Positions 14,018 to 20,187 of a DNA stretch of 20,187 bases are shown here, one piece after another. The notes beneath the pieces were generated by a model. The model worked only from the letters and a program-made list of their open reading frames with translations, made no database searches and was not told where the DNA came from. The stretch is from NCBI GenBank assembly GCA_015486145.1, contig WFSH01000110.1:1-20187 (forward strand), in the 5' to 3' direction. The stretch is from Mesoaciditogaceae bacterium. Its GTDB lineage: Bacteria; Thermotogota; Thermotogae; Mesoaciditogales; Mesoaciditogaceae. Every line of letters begins with the position of its first letter. The stretch's first letter is position 1. Position numbers and translations under genes: made by a program.

Positions 14018-15277
14018 TTACCTTGCGGCGTCCGCAAAATTCACACCGTACGATTCAACCGCAAAAGGAAAATCCGTGAATATATTATTTTCACACATTG
14101 AATGAGTTATGGCCGCAAATCCAAAGAGAGATGGAGTGGAAACGTACAATTTCTTTACTTTTCCACCTTCTATGTCAACGTGATAAACAACACTGCCACT
14201 GGGTGATTCGCAAGCCCCAAGGCCCTCTCCCCTTCCATCATTTGATGGCAAAAACTCATTGACGTTTCGATCTTCGATCTCAAGTTTCTGCACACTTTCC
14301 ACTATGAATTTTGCACTTTCGATGATTTCGTGAGCCCTAACTTCCATTCTTGAGAGAGAGTCCCCCTCTTCGTCTGTTACGATCCTGAGAGAGGAATATA
14401 CTTCTTCTCCCTTTCTCAAGTCTTCCAAAACGTTGCAGGCCCTTAAACTCGGACCTGTAAGGCCTATTTCCTGTGCGCTTTTCGCATCAAGCACGGCTGT
14501 GGAGTGCAATCTATCTATGTAATTTCGACTTGCGAGAGATTGCTCGAAAAGCTTTGAAAAATTCGTCGATATTTTTTGAACATTCTCAGATACATCCTTC
14601 AAAACATCAATTGTTGGGATGAATTTCACACCGGAAATGTCGATGAAGTTTCTCAAAAATCTTGAGCCAGAGAATTTTTCATTCACAACGAGCAGATCTT
14701 CAAAAAGGCCTTGCAAATGGGAAGTCAAAACGAGTTGAGCTGCCGCCGCTGCAAGACGTGATATCACGTACATGTGGTTGTACATTCTTTCGAGTTCCAA
14801 CGCCACGGCTCTTAAAATTTTCACATGGTTTGAAACTTCTATCTCAAGTGCTTCTTCAACAGCTCTCGAAAATGCCAAACTGTGGGAAACGCAAAAATTG
14901 CCGCAGATATTTTGTGCCAAATTCAAGCTTTCCTCGATCGATTTGCCTTCCATTCTCTTATCGACCTCTCGACGATTGTAAGATGGATCGATCTTCACCC
15001 GAAGTATCCTCTCACCATAGGTAAATAGATGATACACTCCAGCTTTACCCACTCCAGCTGTTACAGGACCATATCTAAAATCAAAGACACCTTCTCCTGT
15101 TACGTCGTTATCGTCTCCAAGTGGATCTCTTATCACTTTATCTCTTTCATGGATCAACGTGGAATTCTTGAACAGTTTTGAATTCCCAAATTCAATGTGG
15201 ATCTTTCCATCTTCTTGAATCATTAAAGATTCTTCTGAATCTGAATTTGTGTGATATACGCCCAACAACTTTTTCAT
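14018..15277 (-). CDS. NuoD/hydrogenase-large-subunit-like protein lacking the Ni-Fe ligands (Ehr-type)
   Basis: Homologue of NuoD and HyfG/HycE large subunits, 419 residues; only a short N-terminal region precedes the NuoD-like core, so the NuoC domain is reduced or absent. Core motifs include FDFRYGPVTAGV and ICGNFCVSHSLAF. Real group 4 hydrogenases have RxCGxC in the L1 motif and DPCxxC at the C-terminus. Here L1 is C125-G-N-F-C129 with F128 in the place of the second cysteine, and the C-terminal end (410-419) is YGVNFADAAR, with Asn and Asp where the two cysteines should be. So at most one of four Ni ligands is in place, and no Ni-Fe centre is expected. Its ATG overlaps the stop of the upstream membrane subunit gene (ATGA). 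Confidence 0.87.
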   Translation of the reverse strand: MKKLLGVYHTNSDSEESLMIQEDGKIHIEFGNSKLFKNSTLIHERDKVIRDPLGDDNDVTGEGVFDFRYGPVTAGVGKAGVYHLFTYGERILRVKIDPSYNRREVDKRMEGKSIEESLNLAQNICGNFCVSHSLAFSRAVEEALEIEVSNHVKILRAVALELERMYNHMYVISRLAAAAAQLVLTSHLQGLFEDLLVVNEKFSGSRFLRNFIDISGVKFIPTIDVLKDVSENVQKISTNFSKLFEQSLASRNYIDRLHSTAVLDAKSAQEIGLTGPSLRACNVLEDLRKGEEVYSSLRIVTDEEGDSLSRMEVRAHEIIESAKFIVESVQKLEIEDRNVNEFLPSNDGRGEGLGACESPSGSVVYHVDIEGGKVKKLYVSTPSLFGFAAITHSMCENNIFTDFPFAVESYGVNFADAAR

Positions 15278-16656
15278 CTTATCATCCCCTTGGAAAGCAA
15301 TTCCTGTATCTGCGGTATGAAAAAGATCACCAAAAATGCCAGGATGGTGTTCACCATTGGAACGATCGTTCCAACCCTTTTCCTCTCTTTGACTTTCACA
15401 TCATCCGATTCAGAAAAAACCATGGTCCCCACTTTGTAATTGACACTCACAAAAGCCAAGAACAGGAATGAAACGATCAAAAACGCGTAAAAAGTCGGAA
15501 AATATTTCAAAACACCGTAGATTATCAAAAGTTCCCCGACAAACGTACCAAAAGGAGGTGTCCCGGTAACTGCCAATGCAGAAAACATTAAGTTATATCC
15601 GGTGAATGGCATACGCTTACTCACAGCTTTCACATCGCTTATTTTTTTGCTCTTGTATCTTGACAAAATATTTCCACTGAGATAAAACACCGATGATTTG
15701 GCAAACGCATGCGATATGACAAGCACCACAGCTCCGACAAATGCGTATTTTCCAATTGAGAGTCCAATCAAAACCATTCCCATATTTTCCATGGTTGAAT
15801 AGGCAAAAAGACGCTTGTAATGCTTTTGAACAACCATCAACATTGCCGCAACAAGCACCGTTAACAAGCCAAGCCAAAAGGCAAATTCTCTCACCATTGG
15901 TACGTTCACGATTTCCAAAACTCTGGCCACAACGTACAATGCAACTGCCAAAAGAATTCCGGAAAATATGGCACTAACAGGTGCGGGCGCTCTACCATGC
16001 ACATCGGGTAACCACGTGTGCATTGGAAAGATACCGGCTTTTGTCCCGTAACCTATAATCGCCATCATGGCTCCAATTATCAATATTCTGTCGACATGAA
16101 AGCCATGATTCAGCATGGTGCCAAAATTCAAGGTGCCGGATACACTGTAAATGAAAATATTTGAGAGAAGCGATATTATCAACCCAACCGAAACCACAAT
16201 TATGTATCTCCACGTTGCCTCTATAGAACTTTCATCGTTTTCCGTGGCAACTAAAAGAGCACTCGTAACCGTTGTGGCCTCAATGCCAACCCACATGAGT
16301 CCAAAATTGTTCACCGATACAGTGAACATCATGCTGAAGGCAAAGAGGTTCATCAAAAGATAATAAAATCTTTTTTCAAAAAGGGGATTCTCTATGTATT
16401 TCATGTACGTTGTGGAGAAAATCACAGTACTTGCGTACACAACACTGACAAGCAGCAACATGATCTTTGAAAAACCATCCACATAGAGAAATGTGCCGAA
16501 ATGATTTGGAAGGAAAAGCAAAGTAAATGCCGCAAAAACACTTGAAACCGACGCGATGATCGAAACAACTTCCTCAAAGAAAACCCTTCTCACAAGGCAA
16601 AGCAACGCCCCGGCTAGACTGATGATCGTTGGAAGCATGTACACGTAAGCCTTCAT
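15274..16656 (-). CDS. Proton/cation-translocating subunit, NuoM/N or HyfF-like
   Basis: Second antiporter-like membrane subunit of the complex, 460 residues and about 14 helices. Conserved channel residues: E126 in MWVGIEATT, K206 in GYGTKAGIFPMHTWLPDVHGRAP, K278/K281 before AYSTMEN, and H316/K320 in SHAFAKSSVFYLSG. These are the residues that carry the proton path in NuoM/NuoN, so translocation is likely retained. AAGGGG precedes ATG 16656; the gene overlaps the large-subunit gene by 4 nt, fixing its place in the operon. Confidence 0.9.
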   Translation of the reverse strand: MKAYVYMLPTIISLAGALLCLVRRVFFEEVVSIIASVSSVFAAFTLLFLPNHFGTFLYVDGFSKIMLLLVSVVYASTVIFSTTYMKYIENPLFEKRFYYLLMNLFAFSMMFTVSVNNFGLMWVGIEATTVTSALLVATENDESSIEATWRYIIVVSVGLIISLLSNIFIYSVSGTLNFGTMLNHGFHVDRILIIGAMMAIIGYGTKAGIFPMHTWLPDVHGRAPAPVSAIFSGILLAVALYVVARVLEIVNVPMVREFAFWLGLLTVLVAAMLMVVQKHYKRLFAYSTMENMGMVLIGLSIGKYAFVGAVVLVISHAFAKSSVFYLSGNILSRYKSKKISDVKAVSKRMPFTGYNLMFSALAVTGTPPFGTFVGELLIIYGVLKYFPTFYAFLIVSFLFLAFVSVNYKVGTMVFSESDDVKVKERKRVGTIVPMVNTILAFLVIFFIPQIQELLSKGMIR

Positions 16657-16662
16657 TATCTC

Positions 16663-17298
16663 TCACCCCTTTAACTCGTCAAAATCGTTAACATCGGATG
16701 ACGAGTCTTTCATCATTCTGACCACCACGCCGGCGATCGCTATTACCCCTATGAGATCAAGTACAACACCAGCTTCTATGATGAATGGTAACCCTGGAAA
16801 GAGGTATCCCTCAAACAAAAACAGGGCATTTTCCATGGTCATGTATCCTATCAACTGAATGAATGCATTCCTTCTTGAAATTATGAGAAAAGCACCTTGA
16901 AGTAACAACGCCATGGGTATGGATCCTTCTCTTAGATGCAAAGTGTTGAAAAAAGTGACACGATAAAGAATGTAAGCAAAGACCACTATAAGCAGGGAGA
17001 TGATTATCGACATCGCCGTGCTGATGACGGGCTTTATCTCTCTTTCTCTCCATTGGTCTCTCACAATGCAACGTTTCATGTACCACGGTATAAAAAAGCC
17101 CCGAACAACGGCCGTTATGATTGACAAAGCCACAACGTACGGCAAATCTTTTGAAACACCGAGATAAAGCAAAAAAGCAGCCACAACGTACGACGCCACA
17201 GAAAAGGTGGTGATTATTTTCCGGGTGTAAATCTCCCACTGCATGAAAAGTACCAGGACTATTTCAAAAAAACCCACGAGTGCAAATACTTGGCTCAT
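16663..17298 (-). CDS. HyfE-like membrane subunit (NuoK-related)
   Basis: Small membrane subunit of Hyf/Hyc-type and Ehr-type complexes, 211 residues with about six helices. The HyfE signature is visible as GYMTMENALFLFEG (E156, the counterpart of the NuoK channel glutamate) and PFIIEAGVVLDLIGV (E175). The C-terminus is short and acidic. GGGGAGGG precedes ATG 17298, one base after the stop codon of the NuoH-like gene. The presence of a HyfE-like protein separates this operon from Ech and from complex I proper and places it with Hyf/Ehr-type complexes. Confidence 0.85.
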   Translation of the reverse strand: MSQVFALVGFFEIVLVLFMQWEIYTRKIITTFSVASYVVAAFLLYLGVSKDLPYVVALSIITAVVRGFFIPWYMKRCIVRDQWREREIKPVISTAMSIIISLLIVVFAYILYRVTFFNTLHLREGSIPMALLLQGAFLIISRRNAFIQLIGYMTMENALFLFEGYLFPGLPFIIEAGVVLDLIGVIAIAGVVVRMMKDSSSDVNDFDELKG

Positions 17299-17299
17299 T

Positions 17300-18250
17300 T
17301 CAAACCCTCCCCACGGTCACGTAAAATGCCAAAAAGCTCATAAAAGCCAAAGAGAACGCAAAGGCAATATAATCGAAGTTTTTAAAGAGTCTGAATTTTG
17401 AGATGCTCTCTTCAAAAAACGCAACACCCACGATCAGACCGAGAAGCTTTAAAAAGTGAATACCACCGTACACCAAAATCGAACCCAGATTTACTTTAAC
17501 GGGCACGAAAAACGGTATCGTGTAAATGTTTAAGAACACGCTCATGAGAAGAAACTTTTTCACGTATCCTCCCCATTTTTCAAACGCGAGATCAGCTCCA
17601 GAGTATTCCATGCTCATGCCTTGATCTATCATTCCCAGTTCCGCCGTGGAATGACGTTCTATTGGAAGCCGCCCAAGTTCCACAATGAGCACCATGAAAA
17701 AAGCCGCCGCGACAAACCAATGCGTCAAAGATAAATACCACCATGAAGACGTTTGAAGCACGTTGTTGATCACGTATGGGTTGTTTGATTTTGCCATCAC
17801 GCCAAACATGATGAATATCAAAACCGTTATAGGTTCCGACAACGCGCCCAAACTTGCAGCCCTCGAAAGGCCTAAATGTGAATAGTTGCTTCGACTGTCC
17901 AAAGATGCCAGTTTTTTGATCGCCGCGGCAGCGCCAAATATCAGACCTCCACCTATAAAATCCACAATAGGGCCAAACTGAAGTGGAAAATCGGTGATTA
18001 TTGGTAAAACCAGCGTGAGCGAACTGTACAAAGCAAAACTCACATAGGGAGCGACGTGAAATATTGGGGAAGAATGATTTGGAACGACTATTTCCTTTCT
18101 CAGAAGTTTGTAAAGATCGTAGTAAGGTTGGAAAATGCTTGGACCATTTTTCGATTCTATTCTCTCTTCGATCTTGGCGAGTATTCCAAAAATCAACGGA
18201 GACAATAAAAGGACGTACAACAACTGAACTATGCTTAAAAAAACGAGCAT
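17300..18250 (-). CDS. NuoH/HyfC-like membrane anchor subunit
   Basis: Subunit that couples the redox module to the membrane arm, 316 residues and about eight helices. Family motifs: NGPSIFQPYYDLYKLLRKE at 35-53 (family RxGPxxxQPxxDxxKLxxKE) and ELGRLPIERHSTAELGMIDQ at 191-210, matching the E-x-G-R-x-P...LE loop of NuoH, though with ERHST where the family usually has D(N/D)PxTH. EYSG follows at 215-218. First gene of the operon. Its SD AGGAGG (18263-18258) is separated from ATG 18250 by seven U residues and is part of the riboswitch terminator. Confidence 0.9.
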   Translation of the reverse strand: MLVFLSIVQLLYVLLLSPLIFGILAKIEERIESKNGPSIFQPYYDLYKLLRKEIVVPNHSSPIFHVAPYVSFALYSSLTLVLPIITDFPLQFGPIVDFIGGGLIFGAAAAIKKLASLDSRSNYSHLGLSRAASLGALSEPITVLIFIMFGVMAKSNNPYVINNVLQTSSWWYLSLTHWFVAAAFFMVLIVELGRLPIERHSTAELGMIDQGMSMEYSGADLAFEKWGGYVKKFLLMSVFLNIYTIPFFVPVKVNLGSILVYGGIHFLKLLGLIVGVAFFEESISKFRLFKNFDYIAFAFSLAFMSFLAFYVTVGRV

Positions 18251-18281
18251 AAAAAAACCTCCTATCCATTTTGGGTAGGAG
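18251..18281 (-). terminator. Riboswitch-controlled intrinsic terminator that also hides the ribosome binding site
   Basis: CTCCTAcCC (18281-18273) pairs with GGaTAGGAG (18267-18259) around AAAAT, with one C/A mismatch, followed by G and seven Ts that run directly to the ATG. The descending arm contains the SD, so the fold can block both elongation and translation. Its ascending arm is the 3' pseudoknot strand of the fluoride aptamer. Confidence 0.88.
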
Positions 18282-18320
18282 TTATTGGCTTAAAAAGCGT
18301 TCCGGTGAACTCCACCACCG
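18251..18320 (-). ncRNA. Fluoride (crcB) riboswitch with overlapping terminator/SD expression platform
   Basis: Read on the minus strand. P1 is CGGTG (18320-18316) with CACCG (18307-18303), enclosing GTGGAGTT. GGAGTT (18313-18308) pairs with AACTCC (18283-18278) to make the diagnostic pseudoknot. P3 is GCTT (18298-18295) with AAGC (18291-18288), preceded by GGAAC and followed by CAATAACTCCTACC, closely matching crcB RNAs such as those of Bacillus cereus and Thermotoga petrophila as I recall them. The same CTCCTA (18281-18276) also pairs with TAGGAG (18264-18259) in a hairpin followed by seven Ts, a terminator that includes the SD. Aptamer folding and termination exclude each other, so fluoride should turn the operon on. 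Gene controlled: the membrane-complex operon. Confidence 0.92.
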
Positions 18321-18332
18321 TTTTTTACTGTT

Positions 18333-18354
18333 TTGCGTAGAGAATTATACGCAA
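18333..18354. promoter_or_regulatory. -10 box of the Ehr-type operon inside an inverted repeat
   Basis: Minus-strand TATAAT at 18349-18344 puts transcription start near 18337, only about 17 nt before the aptamer. The -35 region is poor (no good TTGACA at 17 bp). TTGCGTA (18333-18339) and TACGCAA (18348-18354) form a perfect 7-bp inverted repeat with an 8-nt centre that covers the -10 box, a likely operator or activator site, which would add a second level of control above the riboswitch. Confidence 0.6.
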
Positions 18355-18432
18355 GAGAAGTTAATGATAAGTTAAGGAGTTTTTGTTCACAAGTGAATTT
18401 TTGTTCTCTATCTGGAGATTCACAAAAATGAG

Positions 18433-18465
18433 AGTGAAATCCCCATTGGGGATATCTTTTTCACT
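18433..18465 (+). other. Nested hairpin with T-run, possible weak terminator
   Basis: ATCCCC-att-GGGGAT (18439-18453) lies inside an outer pair AGTGAAA/TTTCACT (18433-18439 and 18459-18465), with TCTTTTT after the inner stem. No gene on the plus strand ends here. It could be the end of a small RNA or a structured spacer element. Several TTCAC/GTGAA words occur nearby at 18385-18470. Confidence 0.35.
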
Positions 18466-18494
18466 TTCACGATCAAAGCGATAGCTGCGAAGGA

Positions 18495-18647
18495 AGGCAC
18501 AGGACGTGCCGAGAAAGCGAATCTAACACGACGTTAGTATGCAGCGTGCTCTCTTTTTTGTTTTGTGTCATTCTGAACTTGATTCAGAATCTCGATTCAC
18601 CTTGTTAGTTGCTTGGAGGTCCTGAATAATTCCTACGGAACTTTCAG
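18495..18647 (-). repeat. Multi-hairpin dispersed repeat, copy 2 (inverted relative to copy 1)
   Basis: Reverse complement of 1-147 over the full length, with a few substitutions and a short insertion in the A-rich part. All four hairpins are kept; H3 reads CTAAC-gtcgt-GTTAG and H4 GGCAC-gtcct-GTGCC, so loop and closing bases changed while stems stayed. In H1 a C-to-T change keeps pairing as G-T. On the minus-strand reading the copy extends a little past the match to copy 1 at the H1 side (GTCATC). Confidence 0.88.
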
Positions 18648-18668
18648 GATGACGTTAAGGTCAAAAAA

Positions 18669-18809
18669 TCCAAATAAAAGAGCGAATCAGTTTTGACAAG
18701 GCTTCAAAAAAATTACACTCACCGCTTGTAAAACGGTACTAAAATGTCTAAAGCATGTTGTTATTCGAAAAATAGTACCCACACAATTTCGAGGGGCTCC
18801 AAATAAAAG
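18669..18809 (+). repeat. Small intergenic repeat, copy B, flanked by 12-bp direct repeats
   Basis: TCCAAATAAAAG occurs at 18669-18680 and again at 18798-18809. Between them, 18701-18790 matches the core of the element at 11554-11661 in direct orientation. The 12-bp direct repeats could be a target-site duplication or simply part of a longer repeat. The inverted ends GGTTCTGGC/GCCAGAACC of copy A are not clearly kept here. Confidence 0.6.
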
Positions 18810-18869
18810 GGTCGATACCATCCAGTTATTTTGTGATTTGCAAATGATAGGTGAGAGCAATTCACAGAA

Positions 18870-18899
18870 TTGCATAATTTTGAAATTAGGTGATATAAT
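18870..18899 (+). promoter_or_regulatory. Promoter of the lipoprotein gene at 19016
   Basis: TATAAT at 18894-18899 preceded by TGA, making an extended -10 (TGnTATAAT). TTGCAT at 18870-18875 with an 18-bp spacer is a plausible -35. Start predicted near 18906 and leader about 110 nt, in which I see no recognised riboswitch. Confidence 0.6.
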
Positions 18900-19015
18900 T
18901 CGATTGTTTCCATATTGTTATAAAATTCTAAAGTGTCTTTTTTCTTTTTACGGTTTTGTTCATAATTAAGCCGTTCGAGTTAGCAACGTCTCAAAATGAT
19001 AGGAGGGGATTGTGA

Positions 19016-20187
19016 ATGAAGAAGAAAGAACTGATTTTTCTCGCCATGAGCTTGGCAATAGTTGCCTTGCTACTTTCGAGCTGTTCGAATGCACCGAAAA
19101 ATGTGTCTCAACTTGTGGGGATGATACATCCTTATCCTGCAAACGGAACCATCGTTTCCACATCCACAGTTACACTGAAGTGGAAAGTGAATGTGCCTGA
19201 AAGTTGGGGGGTAACTTATTCTCTTTATTTCTCAACGAATTCAGAGCCTCTGACTTTGATTGCAACAGGCTTAACGAGTCAAAGTTACACCCTGAAGAAC
19301 TTGAAACTTGACGACGCTTACTCGTGGAGGATAGTTGCACGTGACAACAAGGGCCACGTTGTGGAGGGACCGGTTTGGCAGTTCGTTTACAGAAAGATCA
19401 TCAAGCAAACCAGAGCCAACACGATAGTCAAAGAAACCATCGGAACTGTTTACACTCTCGATCCCGCTTTGGCTTATGATACCAGCAGATCGGGTGAAGC
19501 CATCTATCAACTTTACGACAATTTGATTCAATACGACGGTACTTCCACTAAAAAATTCATTCCAATGATCTCCACAAATGTTCCGAATGAGAAAGACGGA
19601 ACCATCCTTAACAACGGAAAGACTTTTATCTTTCACATTCGAAAAAATGTTCAATTCCACAACGGTGACATTCTCACACCGCAAGACGTTGTGTACTCTC
19701 TTGAAAGATCTATAATTTTTGATCGGACAGGTGGACCTTCTTGGATGTTAGCAGAACCCATATTTCCCAAGATTAACGATTCTTATGTGGATAGCATCAC
19801 GCAGTGGGCGGTAAAGCTCGCAGGGGTAAAGAAATTCAGCGATCTTTTCACACCTGGCACAAAGACTCCAAAAAATGCCAAATACAAGCAAGCGCTACTC
19901 GACACCTTTAAACTCGTCAGCAAAGCTTTTGAGATAAAAGGAGACGATGTCATAGTCAATCTTCCACATCCGTACCCACCGTTTTTGTCCATTTTGGCAC
20001 ATACTTCCAACATAAGTGCCATAATCGATAAAAAATGGGCGATAGCACACGGTGCGTGGCCCGGAACTGCCAACACGTGGTGGAAATATCACAACCCTTC
20101 AAAGGATCCACTTCGCTACATCGAAAATGGATCGGGTCCGTTTTTCTTAAAAAAATGGGATAAAGGCAAAGAAATAGTTTTCGAAAG
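19016..20187 (+). CDS. Lipoprotein substrate-binding protein, family 5, with N-terminal FN3-like domain (partial, 3' end outside window)
   Basis: Open frame of 390 codons without a stop, running off the window. Residues 1-23 are a lipoprotein signal peptide with lipobox LSSC, Cys23 being the lipidated residue. Residues about 38-125 (YPANGTIVSTSTVTLKW ... YSWRIVARDNKG ... GPVWQF) look like a fibronectin type III-like beta-sandwich. From about residue 133 the SBP_bac_5 domain begins and closely follows the protein at 594 (for example TLDPA, NLIQYDGTS, FHNGDILTP, GGPSWMLAEP, AHGAWPGTANTWWKYHNP). AGGAGGGG lies 7 nt before ATG 19016. Transporter genes could follow outside the window. Confidence 0.92.
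   Translation, partial: MKKKELIFLAMSLAIVALLLSSCSNAPKNVSQLVGMIHPYPANGTIVSTSTVTLKWKVNVPESWGVTYSLYFSTNSEPLTLIATGLTSQSYTLKNLKLDDAYSWRIVARDNKGHVVEGPVWQFVYRKIIKQTRANTIVKETIGTVYTLDPALAYDTSRSGEAIYQLYDNLIQYDGTSTKKFIPMISTNVPNEKDGTILNNGKTFIFHIRKNVQFHNGDILTPQDVVYSLERSIIFDRTGGPSWMLAEPIFPKINDSYVDSITQWAVKLAGVKKFSDLFTPGTKTPKNAKYKQALLDTFKLVSKAFEIKGDDVIVNLPHPYPPFLSILAHTSNISAIIDKKWAIAHGAWPGTANTWWKYHNPSKDPLRYIENGSGPFFLKKWDKGKEIVFE

Noticed and set aside
14018..15277. Functional [NiFe] hydrogenase large subunit (HyfG/HycE)
   Set aside because: Second L1 cysteine and both C-terminal cysteines are replaced, and the frame is intact, so a sequencing frameshift does not explain the loss.
11672..16656. Mrp-type Na+/H+ antiporter
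   Set aside because: NuoL/NuoM-like subunits alone would allow it, but NuoH-, HyfE-, NuoD- and NuoB-like genes in the same operon identify a hydrogenase/complex I-type assembly, and MrpE/F/G-like small subunits are absent.
18433..18465. Terminator of an unseen plus-strand gene
   Set aside because: No coding frame or promoter is found upstream on that strand; listed only as a low-confidence hairpin.

Overview
The window reads like an anaerobic, probably thermophilic bacterium of the Thermotogota. This is inferred from the gene mix (paralogous family-5 ABC binding proteins without transporters, many strong GGAGG ribosome binding sites, tightly overlapping operons, an energy-converting-hydrogenase-type operon, moderate-to-low GC) and not from a marker gene. 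I recognise no rRNA, tRNA or CRISPR array.

Left part (1-2513): a multi-hairpin repeat, a promoter with a palindromic leader, and a stand-alone secreted family-5 solute-binding protein gene, closed by a bidirectional terminator shared with the converging sugar operon. Middle (2514-9806, minus strand): a seven-gene carbohydrate operon driven from a promoter near 9914-9886. It encodes a Gfo/Idh/MocA oxidoreductase, a sugar-binding protein, two permeases, a SIS-domain aldose/ketose phosphate isomerase, a BadF/NAG-kinase-type sugar kinase and a LacD-type class I aldolase. The enzyme set fits uptake and breakdown of an amino sugar, perhaps galactosamine or GalNAc via tagatose phosphate, but the transport ATPase, any deacetylase and the tagatose-6-phosphate kinase are not here.

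Divergent from that operon, at 10094-11429 (+), are a CadC/ArsR-type metal sensor with a clear promoter and operator, the wreck of its cadmium/zinc P-type ATPase (metal-binding start fused in frame to the hinge-motif end, with a stop codon between), and a nitroreductase.

Right part (11672-18250, minus strand): six genes for a membrane complex homologous to group 4 (Hyf/Hyc/Ech-like) hydrogenases and complex I. The large subunit lacks three of the four expected Ni-Fe cysteines and the small subunit lacks two of the four proximal-cluster cysteines, so this looks like an Ehr-type complex and not a working hydrogenase. Its leader is a fluoride (crcB) riboswitch whose 3' pseudoknot strand also builds an intrinsic terminator ending in the ribosome binding site and start codon. 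Fluoride should therefore switch on a proton- or cation-pumping-type complex that cannot be a normal hydrogenase. I consider this the most interesting system in the window.

The far right (18251-20187) holds the riboswitch, a second inverted copy of the multi-hairpin repeat, another small repeat also found at 11567-11650, and the start of a second family-5 binding protein. That protein is a lipoprotein with an extra FN3-like domain, closely related to the one at 594, and it runs off the window.
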